The notes under the pieces are model-generated. The model had not been told where the DNA came from and made no database searches. It was given only the letters and a program-made list of their open reading frames with translations. This document shows positions 33,800 through 42,371 of a stretch of 64,000 nt of DNA, in pieces. Positions within the stretch are counted from its first letter, which is position 1; each line of letters opens with the position of its first letter. The translations under genes were made by a program, and so were the position numbers. Where the stretch lies: contig JAUIBH010000003.1 of assembly GCA_030427985.1 (NCBI GenBank), positions 1 through 64,000 on the forward strand, in the 5' to 3' direction. Source of the DNA: Bacteroidia bacterium (GTDB lineage: Bacteria > Bacteroidota > Bacteroidia > Flavobacteriales > Flavobacteriaceae).

Positions 33800-34555
33800 A
33801 TGAACGTAATCATCATTGAAGATGAAAAACCTGCCGCAAGACGTTTAAGTCGTTTGTTGGCCGAACAGGATGTGGAGGTATCCACTATGTTGCACTCCGT
33901 AGATGAATCCATTGAGTGGTTCCAGAACAACCCCCAGCCTGATCTTATTTTTTTGGACATTCAATTATCCGATGGTCTGTCCTTCGAAATTTTTGATGCT
34001 GTCGATGTAAAAAGCGCTATCATTTTCACCACTGCTTTTGATGAATATGCACTCCAAGCATTCAAGCTAAATAGTATTGATTATTTACTCAAACCCATCG
34101 ATGATGAAGACCTGGAAAAGGCCGTGAAAAAGTACCAGAATTTCAAACCCGAAAACCGAAAAATTTCAGTGGATTTCAACGATATCAAAAAGCTCTTGGT
34201 GGACCCTTTGGATCGTGAATATAAAAAGCGATTTACGGTGAAAGTGGGACAACATTTAAAAATTGTAAATGCCGATGATGTGGAATGTTTTTATTCCGAA
34301 AACAAGGGAACCTACGCGGCAACTTCTGACGGTAGAAATTATCTTTTGGACACCACCTTGGAACAGTTGGAGGAGGAGCTGTCCCCTAAAATATTTTTTA
34401 GGATCAGCCGAAAATTTTACGTGAACGTTTCTCATATAAACGACATCATTTCATACACCAATTCTAGGCTTCAAATTAAAATGAACCGCTTTAATGAGCA
34501 AGAAATCATTGTGAGCAGGGAGCGGGTCAAAGACTTTAAGTTATGGTTAGAATAA
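33800..34555 (+). CDS. LytTR-type response regulator
   Basis: 251 residues. The receiver domain has the acidic pair IIEDEKPAARR, phospho-Asp 53 (IFLDIQLSDG), T in FTTAFDEYA and K in LLKPID. The LytTR DNA-binding domain (~145-251) has KRFTVKVGQHLKIVNADDVE and FFRISRKFYVNVSHI. It is the cognate regulator of the LytS-like kinase at the start of the cassette. Candidate targets are the two 72-nt elements at 30792 and 32395, i.e. the cassette itself (inference). Confidence 0.93.
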   Translation: MNVIIIEDEKPAARRLSRLLAEQDVEVSTMLHSVDESIEWFQNNPQPDLIFLDIQLSDGLSFEIFDAVDVKSAIIFTTAFDEYALQAFKLNSIDYLLKPIDDEDLEKAVKKYQNFKPENRKISVDFNDIKKLLVDPLDREYKKRFTVKVGQHLKIVNADDVECFYSENKGTYAATSDGRNYLLDTTLEQLEEELSPKIFFRISRKFYVNVSHINDIISYTNSRLQIKMNRFNEQEIIVSRERVKDFKLWLE

Positions 34556-34603
34556 AATCATTTAATAACCTGAAAATCAGAATTTTATTTAAAATAAAAA
34601 TTC

Positions 34604-34634
34604 ACTATAAATTTTTCTTATAGTAGCTTTTTTG
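34604..34634 (+). terminator. AT-rich terminator after the LytTR gene
   Basis: Perfect 7-bp stem ACTATAA/TTATAGT (34604-34610 with 34618-34624), then AGCTTTTTTG. It is weak in GC but correctly placed between convergent genes. Confidence 0.45.
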
Positions 34635-34645
34635 ACCTAAAAAGG

Positions 34646-35836
34646 CTAATCTTCATCAATGCGGTTTTCATCAAAAGCGGATGGGAGTAATTTAGGGATC
34701 AACTTGATGAAAATGGGCAATAAAACAGCTCCACCAGGTAACATGAAAATGGCCAAAGAAGGAATACTTTTAAAGATATCCACCAACTGATTTTGAACTT
34801 TTTTCTTCTCCTCCGCACTCAAATCCTTAACAGTTGACTTGGATAAAAGAGTCAAAAGTTCCTTACTTTCCATGAGTTCTTTTTTGAGCCTTTTGCTATT
34901 TCTGAGAATTAATTTGCTTACATTTTTAGACATTCCGTCATAGAATTGAACCGCTAAATTTTTGTCGTTCAAGTAGGCAATTTTGTCCTTGTTGGCATCA
35001 AAAAATTTCTTCACAAAATTCAGTTCAGATTGCACTTCATTTTCGGACATTCCCAAGTCCTTACCAAGACCAAAAATGTAGTCAGATTCTGTGTAGTCCA
35101 AAGACTTGTCTTCCCAGATGGTCAAACAGGCTATATCTAAAAAATAATCCTTCTCAATTTTGGTGAAATTCTTGCTGAACAGATCACGATAAGAACCATC
35201 AAATTTTGCTTTATCCAAATCGACATAGGTCAGAGAAGAGGCCAAAAGTTGTATTAGTTTGGCATCATTTTCATGGGTCTCTTTAGAGTTTAGGGCATGA
35301 TATGCAATGTTTATGGTTACGTATTCCAACAATTGGGCATGCTCCATCATTGGTATTTTCCCTTGCAAATAGACCCTAAAAATCAAAATATCCACATATA
35401 ATAGTGAGTTGGTCAAACTATTTCCAAAAGCGCGATTAAATGCATTTCCACCTAAATAAATCCGCGAGTCAATCAGTTTTTCCAACTGCGATTCCGTTTT
35501 GGACCCACTCAAAATTTTATTCAAAAAAGAAATTCGGCCCACCTCCAAGGCTTGGTAGTACTCAAAAATGGTATTGACAAAATCAGGAAAATCAGAATCT
35601 TTCTTTTCAAATTGAAAGGTGAAATAGAGCGCGGTGAGTAAATTGATCTTGGCAATTTCATCCTCACTAAGGGTATGCTCCACTTCAATAAAAGGGGGTA
35701 TATCCAAGTGTACACCATATACAAAACCATTCCTTTTAAGTTCTTGGTACAAGCTCTCAAAATCAGAATAAATTTCGGTTTCCTTATCAACAAGGTGCCC
35801 AAACTTGTTGATCCATCCAGAAGCTGAAGGGTTCAT
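34646..35836 (-). CDS. LETM1-related protein
   Basis: 396 residues, mostly helical, with no signal peptide. The C-terminal ~90 residues (KELMESKELLTLLSKSTVKD, then SLAIFMLPGGAVLLPIFIKL followed by IPKLLPSAF) match the LETM1 core, including its membrane helix and the LLP motif. The middle part resembles a TerB-like helical region. In Flavobacteriaceae such proteins are annotated as LETM1-related biofilm-associated proteins (family knowledge). By analogy to LETM1 a role in ion homeostasis or membrane organisation is possible; unproven. It is monocistronic. Confidence 0.8.
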   Translation of the reverse strand: MNPSASGWINKFGHLVDKETEIYSDFESLYQELKRNGFVYGVHLDIPPFIEVEHTLSEDEIAKINLLTALYFTFQFEKKDSDFPDFVNTIFEYYQALEVGRISFLNKILSGSKTESQLEKLIDSRIYLGGNAFNRAFGNSLTNSLLYVDILIFRVYLQGKIPMMEHAQLLEYVTINIAYHALNSKETHENDAKLIQLLASSLTYVDLDKAKFDGSYRDLFSKNFTKIEKDYFLDIACLTIWEDKSLDYTESDYIFGLGKDLGMSENEVQSELNFVKKFFDANKDKIAYLNDKNLAVQFYDGMSKNVSKLILRNSKRLKKELMESKELLTLLSKSTVKDLSAEEKKKVQNQLVDIFKSIPSLAIFMLPGGAVLLPIFIKLIPKLLPSAFDENRIDED

Positions 35837-36004
35837 TGCGTCCTATTTGCAGGCTAAAGTAAAGCAAATTATGGGACTTTTTAAGAACCATTGGCAAATG
35901 CCGCATTATCATTTCATTAAGGTTTTTTTAACAATTTAAAACCAAACCACCTCTTCAAAGGTTCCGTAGGTAGGGGTGTAGGAAACATATAAAAACAGTT
36001 AACA

Positions 36005-36697
36005 ATGAAAAAAACAACAAAAATTGCAATGGGATTGGGCGTATTGACTCTCCTGACCATTGCATTGGTATCAGCAGATCACATTGATGCACCCTCGGCA
36101 GCAGGGTCAACGGCGGACATAGCCGATTTTTATGCCTTTGAGCCCAGTGAAGGCTCAGACAATACGGTATTTGTGGTGGATGTACAATCTGATGTGCTTC
36201 CAGAATTGGCCTATGGCTCTTTCGATGAGGATGTATTGACAGAAATCAATATTGATTTGGATGGAGATTTAGTAGAAGACCAAGTAATTCAGGCTATCGC
36301 AAGAGATGGTAGAATGTACTTTTTTGGACCGACCAGTCCCGATCAAACTGGATTGAACAGTCAGGTGCTTGTAGATTATCCCTTGGGGGATGTTGAGATT
36401 TCAGCAGCAACTCCAATGGTGGAGACCACATCGGATGGAGTATCCTTGTTTGCAGGTCCTAGACAAGATCCCTTCTTTTTCGATTTCTTCCAGTTCAATG
36501 CTGTAATCTCTCCTGAAACGGATTCAGCTCCTGGCGGATTTCTCCCACCTGAAGAAGCAGCCGACACTTTTGATGGAGCAAACACCTTGTCCATCATTGT
36601 AGAAATTCCCAATAGTATGTTGGGAGCGCCAACGGCTACAAACGCCTTGGGACTTACAGTGTACAAAACTTGGGTAACAACAAATAGAAAACAATAG
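36005..36697 (+). CDS. DUF4331 protein, N-terminal half
   Basis: 230 residues with a Sec signal (GLGVLTLLTIALVSA). HIDAPSAAGSTADIADFYAF is the typical DUF4331 opening, followed by INIDLDGDLVEDQVIQAIA and FAGPRQDPFFFDFFQFN. It ends NALGLTVYKTWVTTNRKQ, about halfway through a usual DUF4331 protein. The second half is encoded 20 bases downstream as a separate lipoprotein. Function unknown; the family is secreted. Confidence 0.85.
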   Translation: MKKTTKIAMGLGVLTLLTIALVSADHIDAPSAAGSTADIADFYAFEPSEGSDNTVFVVDVQSDVLPELAYGSFDEDVLTEINIDLDGDLVEDQVIQAIARDGRMYFFGPTSPDQTGLNSQVLVDYPLGDVEISAATPMVETTSDGVSLFAGPRQDPFFFDFFQFNAVISPETDSAPGGFLPPEEAADTFDGANTLSIIVEIPNSMLGAPTATNALGLTVYKTWVTTNRKQ

Positions 36698-36717
36698 AAC
36701 CTTAAAAAAATAAGAAC

Positions 36718-37461
36718 ATGAGACTAAAACATATAACATATTTAATGGCCCTGATGCTAACCTTAGGTTTGGCAACAGCATGTAGTAATGACGATGAATC
36801 TCCAGACTATAGCGGTATGAATGATGACATGATGATGGACGATGACATGATGATGGATGACGATGACATGATGGGAACCGATTTTACAGGAACCTATGCC
36901 CAGGTTGATCATTTAGGTCGTCCCGGAATCAATACAACCCTTAGCTTTGACATGGAGGGAGAACCCAGCGTGAAAGATGCGCACAACACTACTATTCCAT
37001 CTGAAATGGGAACTACTTTCCAAGTAGGTTTTCAGGCTAGATTGGAACAATATCATGATGTGTACGCTCTTAAATTAGGCCTTGATCCTGCAGATGTGGA
37101 CTATGAGAACAACATTTTAGGACTGGATGCAGCAACACTTACTACGGTGTTGGCTGCAGATGTCTTGGAAGTGGCCCCAGATTTACCCACTACATATTTT
37201 GACCCGGGCACGGATTTTGACAACGACGGCAGAATATTGGTGCCAGATGGTGATGAAGTGGCCCTTACGGGCAGACATCCCAATGATGATATTATCGACG
37301 TTTCACTCATTTTGTTCTTCGGCGGGGCGGAGGGTGACCGTTTTAGTGGTCAGGATTTAGATGACGACGGAATGGCGGATTTGCCAAGGCTCACCTCAGA
37401 TGGGGTTGGACTTACAGCAAATATATCAACAACTTTCCCTTATTTGGGAGATCCTGAGTAA
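36718..37461 (+). CDS. DUF4331-like lipoprotein, C-terminal half, Met/Asp-rich linker
   Basis: 247 residues. A lipoprotein signal (MALMLTLGLATAC) is followed by an extremely acidic, Met-rich linker (repeats of DDMMMD, residues ~37-55). The domain DHLGRPGINTTLSF through VALTGRHPNDDIIDVSLILF corresponds to the C-terminal half of DUF4331. Together with the preceding gene it makes one DUF4331 unit on two chains. Repeats such as DDMMMDDD could bind metal ions, for instance copper or calcium; this is speculation. A strong terminator follows. Confidence 0.82.
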   Translation: MRLKHITYLMALMLTLGLATACSNDDESPDYSGMNDDMMMDDDMMMDDDDMMGTDFTGTYAQVDHLGRPGINTTLSFDMEGEPSVKDAHNTTIPSEMGTTFQVGFQARLEQYHDVYALKLGLDPADVDYENNILGLDAATLTTVLAADVLEVAPDLPTTYFDPGTDFDNDGRILVPDGDEVALTGRHPNDDIIDVSLILFFGGAEGDRFSGQDLDDDGMADLPRLTSDGVGLTANISTTFPYLGDPE

Positions 37462-37479
37462 TTGCTATGAAAAGGAGCG

Positions 37480-37507
37480 GGGAGAGGCTCGTCCTCTCCC
37501 TTTTTTT
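37480..37507 (+). terminator. Intrinsic terminator after the DUF4331 pair
   Basis: Perfect 8-bp stem GGGAGAGG-CTCGT-CCTCTCCC (37480-37500) followed by seven T. The TPR gene downstream would need read-through or its own promoter in the 20 bases left. Confidence 0.88.
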
Positions 37508-37527
37508 AAACAACAACACACACAATT

Positions 37528-38814
37528 ATGGACACACTGAAATTAAAATATATATCCCTTTTTTTGATAACAATGGTTTTGCTTTCCTGCAAACAGGAAT
37601 CAGGCTTCAAAACCCAAAAGGGAGATTATGACCGTTATCTAGCTGCAGAACCGACAAAGACCACCTCAAAGTATTTTGAGCTTTGGGACAACAAGATAAA
37701 ATCGGATAGTTTGCAATTGCTGAGTTTGGGCAATGTGGCCGGCGAATACAATAGGTTTTTCCAAGGTACTGGGGATATCAAATATTTAAAAATGGCCGAA
37801 CAATCGCTACAAAAAGCGGTTGAGATTGCAGCTGTGGGCAAGGCAGGTTATTATAGGGCTCTGGCTAGAAATTATATTTCCCAACATCGGTTTAAGGAAG
37901 CCTTGCAACTGGCCCAAAAAGCAAGAAAAATGGGAAGTGGTGTTAATGACACCCAAGCTCTACTATTTGATGTGCATATGGAATTGGGTAACTATGACAA
38001 GGCCAATACATATCTGGACAGCATCAGCAATATGTCAGATTTTGGATATTTAATCCGCTTGGCTAAATGGAACGACCATAAAGGTGATTTGGATACCGCT
38101 ATCCGATTTATGGAAAAAGCCGCCCAAAAGGCGGAATCGTCCAAAAATAGAAGTATGCTCTTGTGGTCCTACACCAACTTGGCTGATTTCTACGGCCATG
38201 CGGGACGTATCGAGGATTCATACCAAATGTATTTGCGTGCCTTGCGATTGGATCCACAAAATGCCTATGCCAAAAAAGGGATTGCTTGGATTGTATATTC
38301 CCATGAGCGCAATGGAAAAGAAGCCTTACGTATTTTGGATTCCATCCTTACCAAACACCAATCTCCCGAGTATTATCTATTAAAAGCAGAAATTGCGGAA
38401 TTCATGGGTAATGAAGTGCTTAAGCTTGAGGCCTTGGACAACTACTATAAAAAAGTTCAGCATACCGACTACGGAGATATGTACAATGCATACAATGTAG
38501 ATTTTTATATCGACATGAATGTGGAGGAAAAAGCGATGAAATTGGCACAAAAGGAGGTTCAAAATCGACCTACACCGGAATCTTATAGCCTATTGGCCTA
38601 TAGTTACTTCACAAAAGGGGAAAAAGAAAAAGCACTCGAGATTGTAGAAACACATATTGTTGGAAAAACTTTTGAACCAGGGATACTTTCCAGAGCGGCC
38701 GAAATCTATAAAGCCAACGGGAGTCATGGCAAAGTAAAGGAGTTGAAGCAGGAATTGGTTGGTGCTATCTATGAACTAGGGCCGGTTATGGAATCTCAAA
38801 TTTTGAGCCTATAA
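37528..38814 (+). CDS. TPR-repeat lipoprotein
   Basis: 428 residues. The lipoprotein signal is LFLITMVLLSC. Most of the rest forms tetratricopeptide-like helix pairs (KAGYYRALARNYISQHRFKE, LLFDVHMELGNYDKANTYL, YTNLADFYGHAGRIEDSYQM). It follows the DUF4331 pair with the same orientation, and such TPR proteins commonly accompany DUF4331 genes in Bacteroidetes. It is probably a scaffold or partner protein in the periplasm or on the outer membrane. Its first gap holds a terminator, so expression may be lower than for the DUF4331 genes. Confidence 0.82.
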   Translation: MDTLKLKYISLFLITMVLLSCKQESGFKTQKGDYDRYLAAEPTKTTSKYFELWDNKIKSDSLQLLSLGNVAGEYNRFFQGTGDIKYLKMAEQSLQKAVEIAAVGKAGYYRALARNYISQHRFKEALQLAQKARKMGSGVNDTQALLFDVHMELGNYDKANTYLDSISNMSDFGYLIRLAKWNDHKGDLDTAIRFMEKAAQKAESSKNRSMLLWSYTNLADFYGHAGRIEDSYQMYLRALRLDPQNAYAKKGIAWIVYSHERNGKEALRILDSILTKHQSPEYYLLKAEIAEFMGNEVLKLEALDNYYKKVQHTDYGDMYNAYNVDFYIDMNVEEKAMKLAQKEVQNRPTPESYSLLAYSYFTKGEKEKALEIVETHIVGKTFEPGILSRAAEIYKANGSHGKVKELKQELVGAIYELGPVMESQILSL

Positions 38815-38879
38815 AGCCAAACGACATGGATGTTGAAAACAAAGCGGTGGTTTATGCTATTGCTTGGTTGTTGTTTTGG

Positions 38880-38912
38880 ATACGTCATGGGAAACCATGG
38901 CGTATTTCATTT
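38880..38912 (+). terminator. Terminator after the TPR gene
   Basis: 11-bp stem ATACGTCATGG/CCATGGCGTAT with one wobble pair and a GAAA loop (38880-38905), followed by TTCATTT. It abuts the stop of the convergent MscS gene. Confidence 0.65.
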
Positions 38913-39456
38913 AATCCTCGAAGTCATTTTCAGTAGTTTCTTCATCCTCATCCTCGTGCTTTAGAATTTCAATGCCTTTTTGAATGACTAAATTGGTGGG
39001 AATGGTAATCCTACGACCATCATCCGTCCGCATAAAAAGATAAAAACCACTAATGTCCTCCACCTTGCCCGTCCAGTCAAAATCCTTGTCCTGAACCCTA
39101 ATACGATCTCCCAAGCGTAAGGGGTGGTTAAAAAACAAAATCACACTTGCCGTTAAATTGGAAAGAATGGACCATTGTGCTACAAATCCAATGCCCAAAA
39201 TGGCAAGGACCGAGGATAAAAAAAGGGAAAAGTCTTCCAAGTTAACGCCCCAAATCAGAGAAACACCAACAAATGCAAGTATATAGAACAAAAGATTACT
39301 CAGGTAAAAAATTATCTTTCTACTGTTCATGTCTATGGAACTGGTCTTGCCAAATCTTCGTATGGCCCTTTTGGTTAGCGAATTCAACGCAATAATGACT
39401 ACCAATAAAATTATGGTAACCAAAATTTCAGTTTTAAAGGACATTGGATCTAACAT
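38911..39456 (-). CDS. Small MscS-family mechanosensitive channel
   Basis: 181 residues, shorter than E. coli MscS (286). Three hydrophobic helices are followed by the pore helix GIGFVAQWSILSNLTASVILF and the MscS beta-domain (HPLRLGDRIRV, GKVEDISGFYLFMRTDDGRRITIPTN). The C-terminal alpha/beta cage of MscS is replaced by a short acidic tail (HEDEDEETTENDFED). Minimal forms like this are known; a conductance or osmotic-stress role is inferred. Confidence 0.87.
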   Translation of the reverse strand: MLDPMSFKTEILVTIILLVVIIALNSLTKRAIRRFGKTSSIDMNSRKIIFYLSNLLFYILAFVGVSLIWGVNLEDFSLFLSSVLAILGIGFVAQWSILSNLTASVILFFNHPLRLGDRIRVQDKDFDWTGKVEDISGFYLFMRTDDGRRITIPTNLVIQKGIEILKHEDEDEETTENDFED

Positions 39457-39525
39457 GGGTATTACTTGGTAAATTTGAATTAACTTATACTCTAAACTAC
39501 AAAGAACGGATTTACTTTTACTAAA

Positions 39526-40506
39526 ATGACAACAGATTTCGAAAATAATACATGGGTCATCAACTACTCTCTCGACAACTATTACAATAAGAAATTTTCT
39601 TTGGCCGATGACAGTGCGCTTTCCAAAAAAGACAAGACCATTACATGGGTCAATACCTATGGCCTCAATTATATGGATGAGTTCAGGGCGATGGTTATCG
39701 ATAACGATTTGGACGATTTTTTACTTCGATTATTCGCCAATCAAAATTTGGGCAACAAGGTCATAGAATTGGAGGAACAGCTCTTTATTGCTGTTCGCAT
39801 TTTAAAAACCGAGAACCATAATTTGGAGTCTGAACAAATGTTCTTCGTGGTGGGCAAGGATTTTATTTGGTGCATACAAGAAAAATGGGGCGATCATTTT
39901 GATTGGATTCGCAACCGTATTTTTGATAATAAGGGTATCATCCGAAAAAAGCGGGCCGATTATTTACTCTACTTCATTTTAGAAACCATAATTTCCAATT
40001 ACAAGGAGAAATACGAAGAAATTGTGTTAATGGAGAATATGCTAGACAGGGCAACCAAGTTGGAACCTACCCCAGAGTTTATGTTTGAAGTGGAACAGAA
40101 CAAAGCCACAATTCACCAATTTAAAAAAGCGTCACATGGACTTCGAGACATTGCAGTGCGCTTGGAACGCGTGGAGGTAAAAGGGTTTCAAACCAAATAT
40201 TTTAGTGAAATTAGGGAGCAAGTCAATGGACTTACCAACGACATTGATTCGGATATTCAAGAATTGGAAAGCCAGATAAATCTCTTTTTCAGTATTCAGG
40301 GACATCGTTTGAACGAGGTAATGAAGACCCTCACTATCTTTTCCGTAATCTTTATCCCCTTAACGTTTTTGGCTGGAATTTATGGGATGAATTTTGAAAA
40401 TATACCTGAGCTAAATTGGCATTATGGCTATTTTATTCTTTTGGGACTGATGTTGGTCGTCACTTTGATTTCCATTATTATTTTCAAACGGAAAAAGTGG
40501 TTTTAA
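39526..40506 (+). CDS. corA: CorA-family Mg2+ transporter
   Basis: 326 residues. A cytosolic funnel domain is followed by two C-terminal membrane helices. The selectivity motif GMN is present in LAGIYGMNFENIPEL between them, and the protein ends in a basic tail IIIFKRKKWF, standard for CorA. It forms a pentameric divalent-cation channel by family. Its stop abuts directly that of the convergent MarR-GNAT gene. Confidence 0.93.
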   Translation: MTTDFENNTWVINYSLDNYYNKKFSLADDSALSKKDKTITWVNTYGLNYMDEFRAMVIDNDLDDFLLRLFANQNLGNKVIELEEQLFIAVRILKTENHNLESEQMFFVVGKDFIWCIQEKWGDHFDWIRNRIFDNKGIIRKKRADYLLYFILETIISNYKEKYEEIVLMENMLDRATKLEPTPEFMFEVEQNKATIHQFKKASHGLRDIAVRLERVEVKGFQTKYFSEIREQVNGLTNDIDSDIQELESQINLFFSIQGHRLNEVMKTLTIFSVIFIPLTFLAGIYGMNFENIPELNWHYGYFILLGLMLVVTLISIIIFKRKKWF

Positions 40507-41499
40507 CTATTGCAGAAGTAGGCGAAATCCATATACCTGAAGATCTTCTTGTTTAAAATCCAAATCTTCTGAACGGACAAATCCGAGTTTTTCATACATC
40601 TTCCAAGCCACTTTCATGTAAGCGGTGCTGTGGATGATCACTTGTGCATGACCTGCTTTTCTGGCCCTTTCAATACAGGCAACGCTCAAGGCCTTACCTA
40701 TTCCCAACCCCCTTGCGGATGGATCAACCGCCAACAACCGAAAGCCGGAAGCATTTTTCTCTTGTGTAACGGTGCCCCCTGCGCCATACTGTTGTATGTC
40801 ACCAAAATAAAGTACAGCACCAAGAATTTTTCCATCATCCGATATGGCCATCAAGAGCTCTACCTCTGGTTTTTGGGTGAAATCGCCTATATTGGCCAAG
40901 GTTTGGTAGTATTTAGGCTGTTCATCTGCCTTGGGAAACCCTTCAAGTCCTGAGTATACATCTACCATGAGTTTTCCAATGGCCTTAAAATCGGTAGGTC
41001 TTGCATTCTGAATGGTGTAAGCTTTTTGGCCAAAGCGTTTTTGGTAGCGCTCCTTAAATCCCAATGCATCAAAATCTTGTTCCAACTTATTTAAGTTTTT
41101 AAGAAATGCATCGCTTACAAATTCTTTTAAAACCTCTTGAATCCGATTCCACTCTTTTTCAAAAACCGGCAGTGCTTCTATTCCTTTTTCGGAGAGTTGA
41201 ATAAAGGTCTTCCGGCCATCACTGGGGTCTTTGGAACTTTCAAGGTAACCTTGAGCTTTCATTTTTCGGGTAATCTTGATCATGGCAGGGTGGGAAAATC
41301 CCAGGGCACTTGCAATTTCTGTTACGGTAAGCTTTCCTGTTTCCTTCAACAATAAAAAAATAACATGCCAATTGGGTTCGATACCTAAATCTAAGCCTGA
41401 ATAATGCTCTAAAGTACTGGAAGCAATCTTTTCATTGAGTCTTTTGATTCGGGCCGTAAACCCCAAATGCCCTAATTCTTGTAAAAAATCGGTTTTCAT
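40507..41499 (-). CDS. MarR regulator / GNAT acetyltransferase fusion
   Basis: 330 residues. Residues 1-150 are a MarR winged helix (LTVTEIASALGFSHPAMIKI, DPSDGRKTFIQLSEKG). Residues ~160-330 are a GNAT domain with a complete motif A (LLAVDPSARGLGIGKALSVA) and AWKMYEKLGFVRSEDL. One chain therefore combines DNA binding and acetyl transfer, a recognised fusion. Two GTAA-N4-TTAC sites 30 bp apart just upstream of the start suggest autoregulation. Confidence 0.92.
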   Translation of the reverse strand: MKTDFLQELGHLGFTARIKRLNEKIASSTLEHYSGLDLGIEPNWHVIFLLLKETGKLTVTEIASALGFSHPAMIKITRKMKAQGYLESSKDPSDGRKTFIQLSEKGIEALPVFEKEWNRIQEVLKEFVSDAFLKNLNKLEQDFDALGFKERYQKRFGQKAYTIQNARPTDFKAIGKLMVDVYSGLEGFPKADEQPKYYQTLANIGDFTQKPEVELLMAISDDGKILGAVLYFGDIQQYGAGGTVTQEKNASGFRLLAVDPSARGLGIGKALSVACIERARKAGHAQVIIHSTAYMKVAWKMYEKLGFVRSEDLDFKQEDLQVYGFRLLLQ

Positions 41500-41506
41500 A
41501 TACTAT

Positions 41507-41518
41507 GTAACTAGTTAC
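41507..41518. promoter_or_regulatory. MarR operator 1, perfect palindrome
   Basis: GTAACTAGTTAC, a perfect 12-bp palindrome starting 8 bases upstream of the MarR-GNAT start codon. Confidence 0.65.
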
Positions 41519-41536
41519 GCAAATATATGAAAATAC

Positions 41537-41548
41537 GTAATCAGTTAC
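41537..41548. promoter_or_regulatory. MarR operator 2
   Basis: GTAATCAGTTAC shares the GTAA-N4-TTAC core, exactly 30 bp (three helical turns) from operator 1. Confidence 0.6.
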
Positions 41549-41573
41549 ATAAAATTACATTCAAAAAGTTGGA

Positions 41574-42368
41574 TTAAGCGCCAACGGCACCTAAGGTGTA
41601 CAATTGCTCCAGGGTAGGGGTCTCACTACCACCTATGGGCTCCAAGGTGATACCGAACGCTTCAGATGCATTTGGATTTTCAAGCGTGAACAATTTGGTG
41701 TTATCTGATGCCAGATCATCCAACAATCCAATACTAGTCGGAGTCAATGGGTCCAATTTCAAAGACCAGACTTGATAGGTAAATCCAGGTGGCGGATCGG
41801 GAAGTCCTTGGGCATCTATAATAACTTTTTGTTCTTCTTGGTTCCAATACGCCTTGGCGTATGAATCTGGGGAAACAGCCTGCCCCCCCAAAGCTATTAC
41901 GGTAACATTTTTATCGCGCAGTTCTTCTAATAAGCTTTCTTTGTCGGCAACCTCTTCGCGGGTTGTGGAAATGATTTCTTCTAGATTTTCTTTTTCTTGA
42001 TTACTGATTTCTATCTCAGATTTTAAGTTCGTGTTCTGGAAGTACATCCAAAGGGTACCCGCTGCAAATAGTATAGCTGCCGCCCAACCTAAATAACTGC
42101 CCCAAGGTGTTTTCTTTTCAGATGATGCAGGCATAAAGGGAATCACATCGTCCAACTCAGCCCTTAGTTTTGCAAAACCATCTTCGGGCATTTTTGGTGA
42201 GGTGGTACGGGTAAGCTCCATCATGGCCGCTTCAATGGCTTCAATTTCCTTTTTTATTTCAGGATATTGAATGGCATAGTGTTGCACCTCCAAGTTTTGC
42301 TCAGGTGTCAATGCTCCCGCCACGTAGAGTTCCAAAATTCCGGATGCTATGTATTTTTCAACTTCCAT
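41574..42368 (-). CDS. Anti-sigma factor (RskA-like)
   Basis: 264 residues. The N-terminal cytosolic anti-sigma helix region (YIASGILELYVAGALTPEQN) is followed by one membrane helix (~100-118, YLGWAAAILFAAGTLWMYF), a periplasmic coiled coil and a C-terminal RskA-type domain (GFTYQVWSLKLDPLTPTSIG, FGITLEPIGGSETP). It starts 3 bases after the sigma gene and surely regulates it. It has no zinc-binding HxxxCxxC, as in other RskA/SigK pairs. Confidence 0.9.
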   Translation of the reverse strand: MEVEKYIASGILELYVAGALTPEQNLEVQHYAIQYPEIKKEIEAIEAAMMELTRTTSPKMPEDGFAKLRAELDDVIPFMPASSEKKTPWGSYLGWAAAILFAAGTLWMYFQNTNLKSEIEISNQEKENLEEIISTTREEVADKESLLEELRDKNVTVIALGGQAVSPDSYAKAYWNQEEQKVIIDAQGLPDPPPGFTYQVWSLKLDPLTPTSIGLLDDLASDNTKLFTLENPNASEAFGITLEPIGGSETPTLEQLYTLGAVGA

Positions 42369-42371
42369 TTG

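Noticed and set aside
38826..38936. 36-codon micro-frame after the TPR gene
   Set aside because: It runs through the terminator hairpin and into the convergent mscS gene; more likely untranslated.
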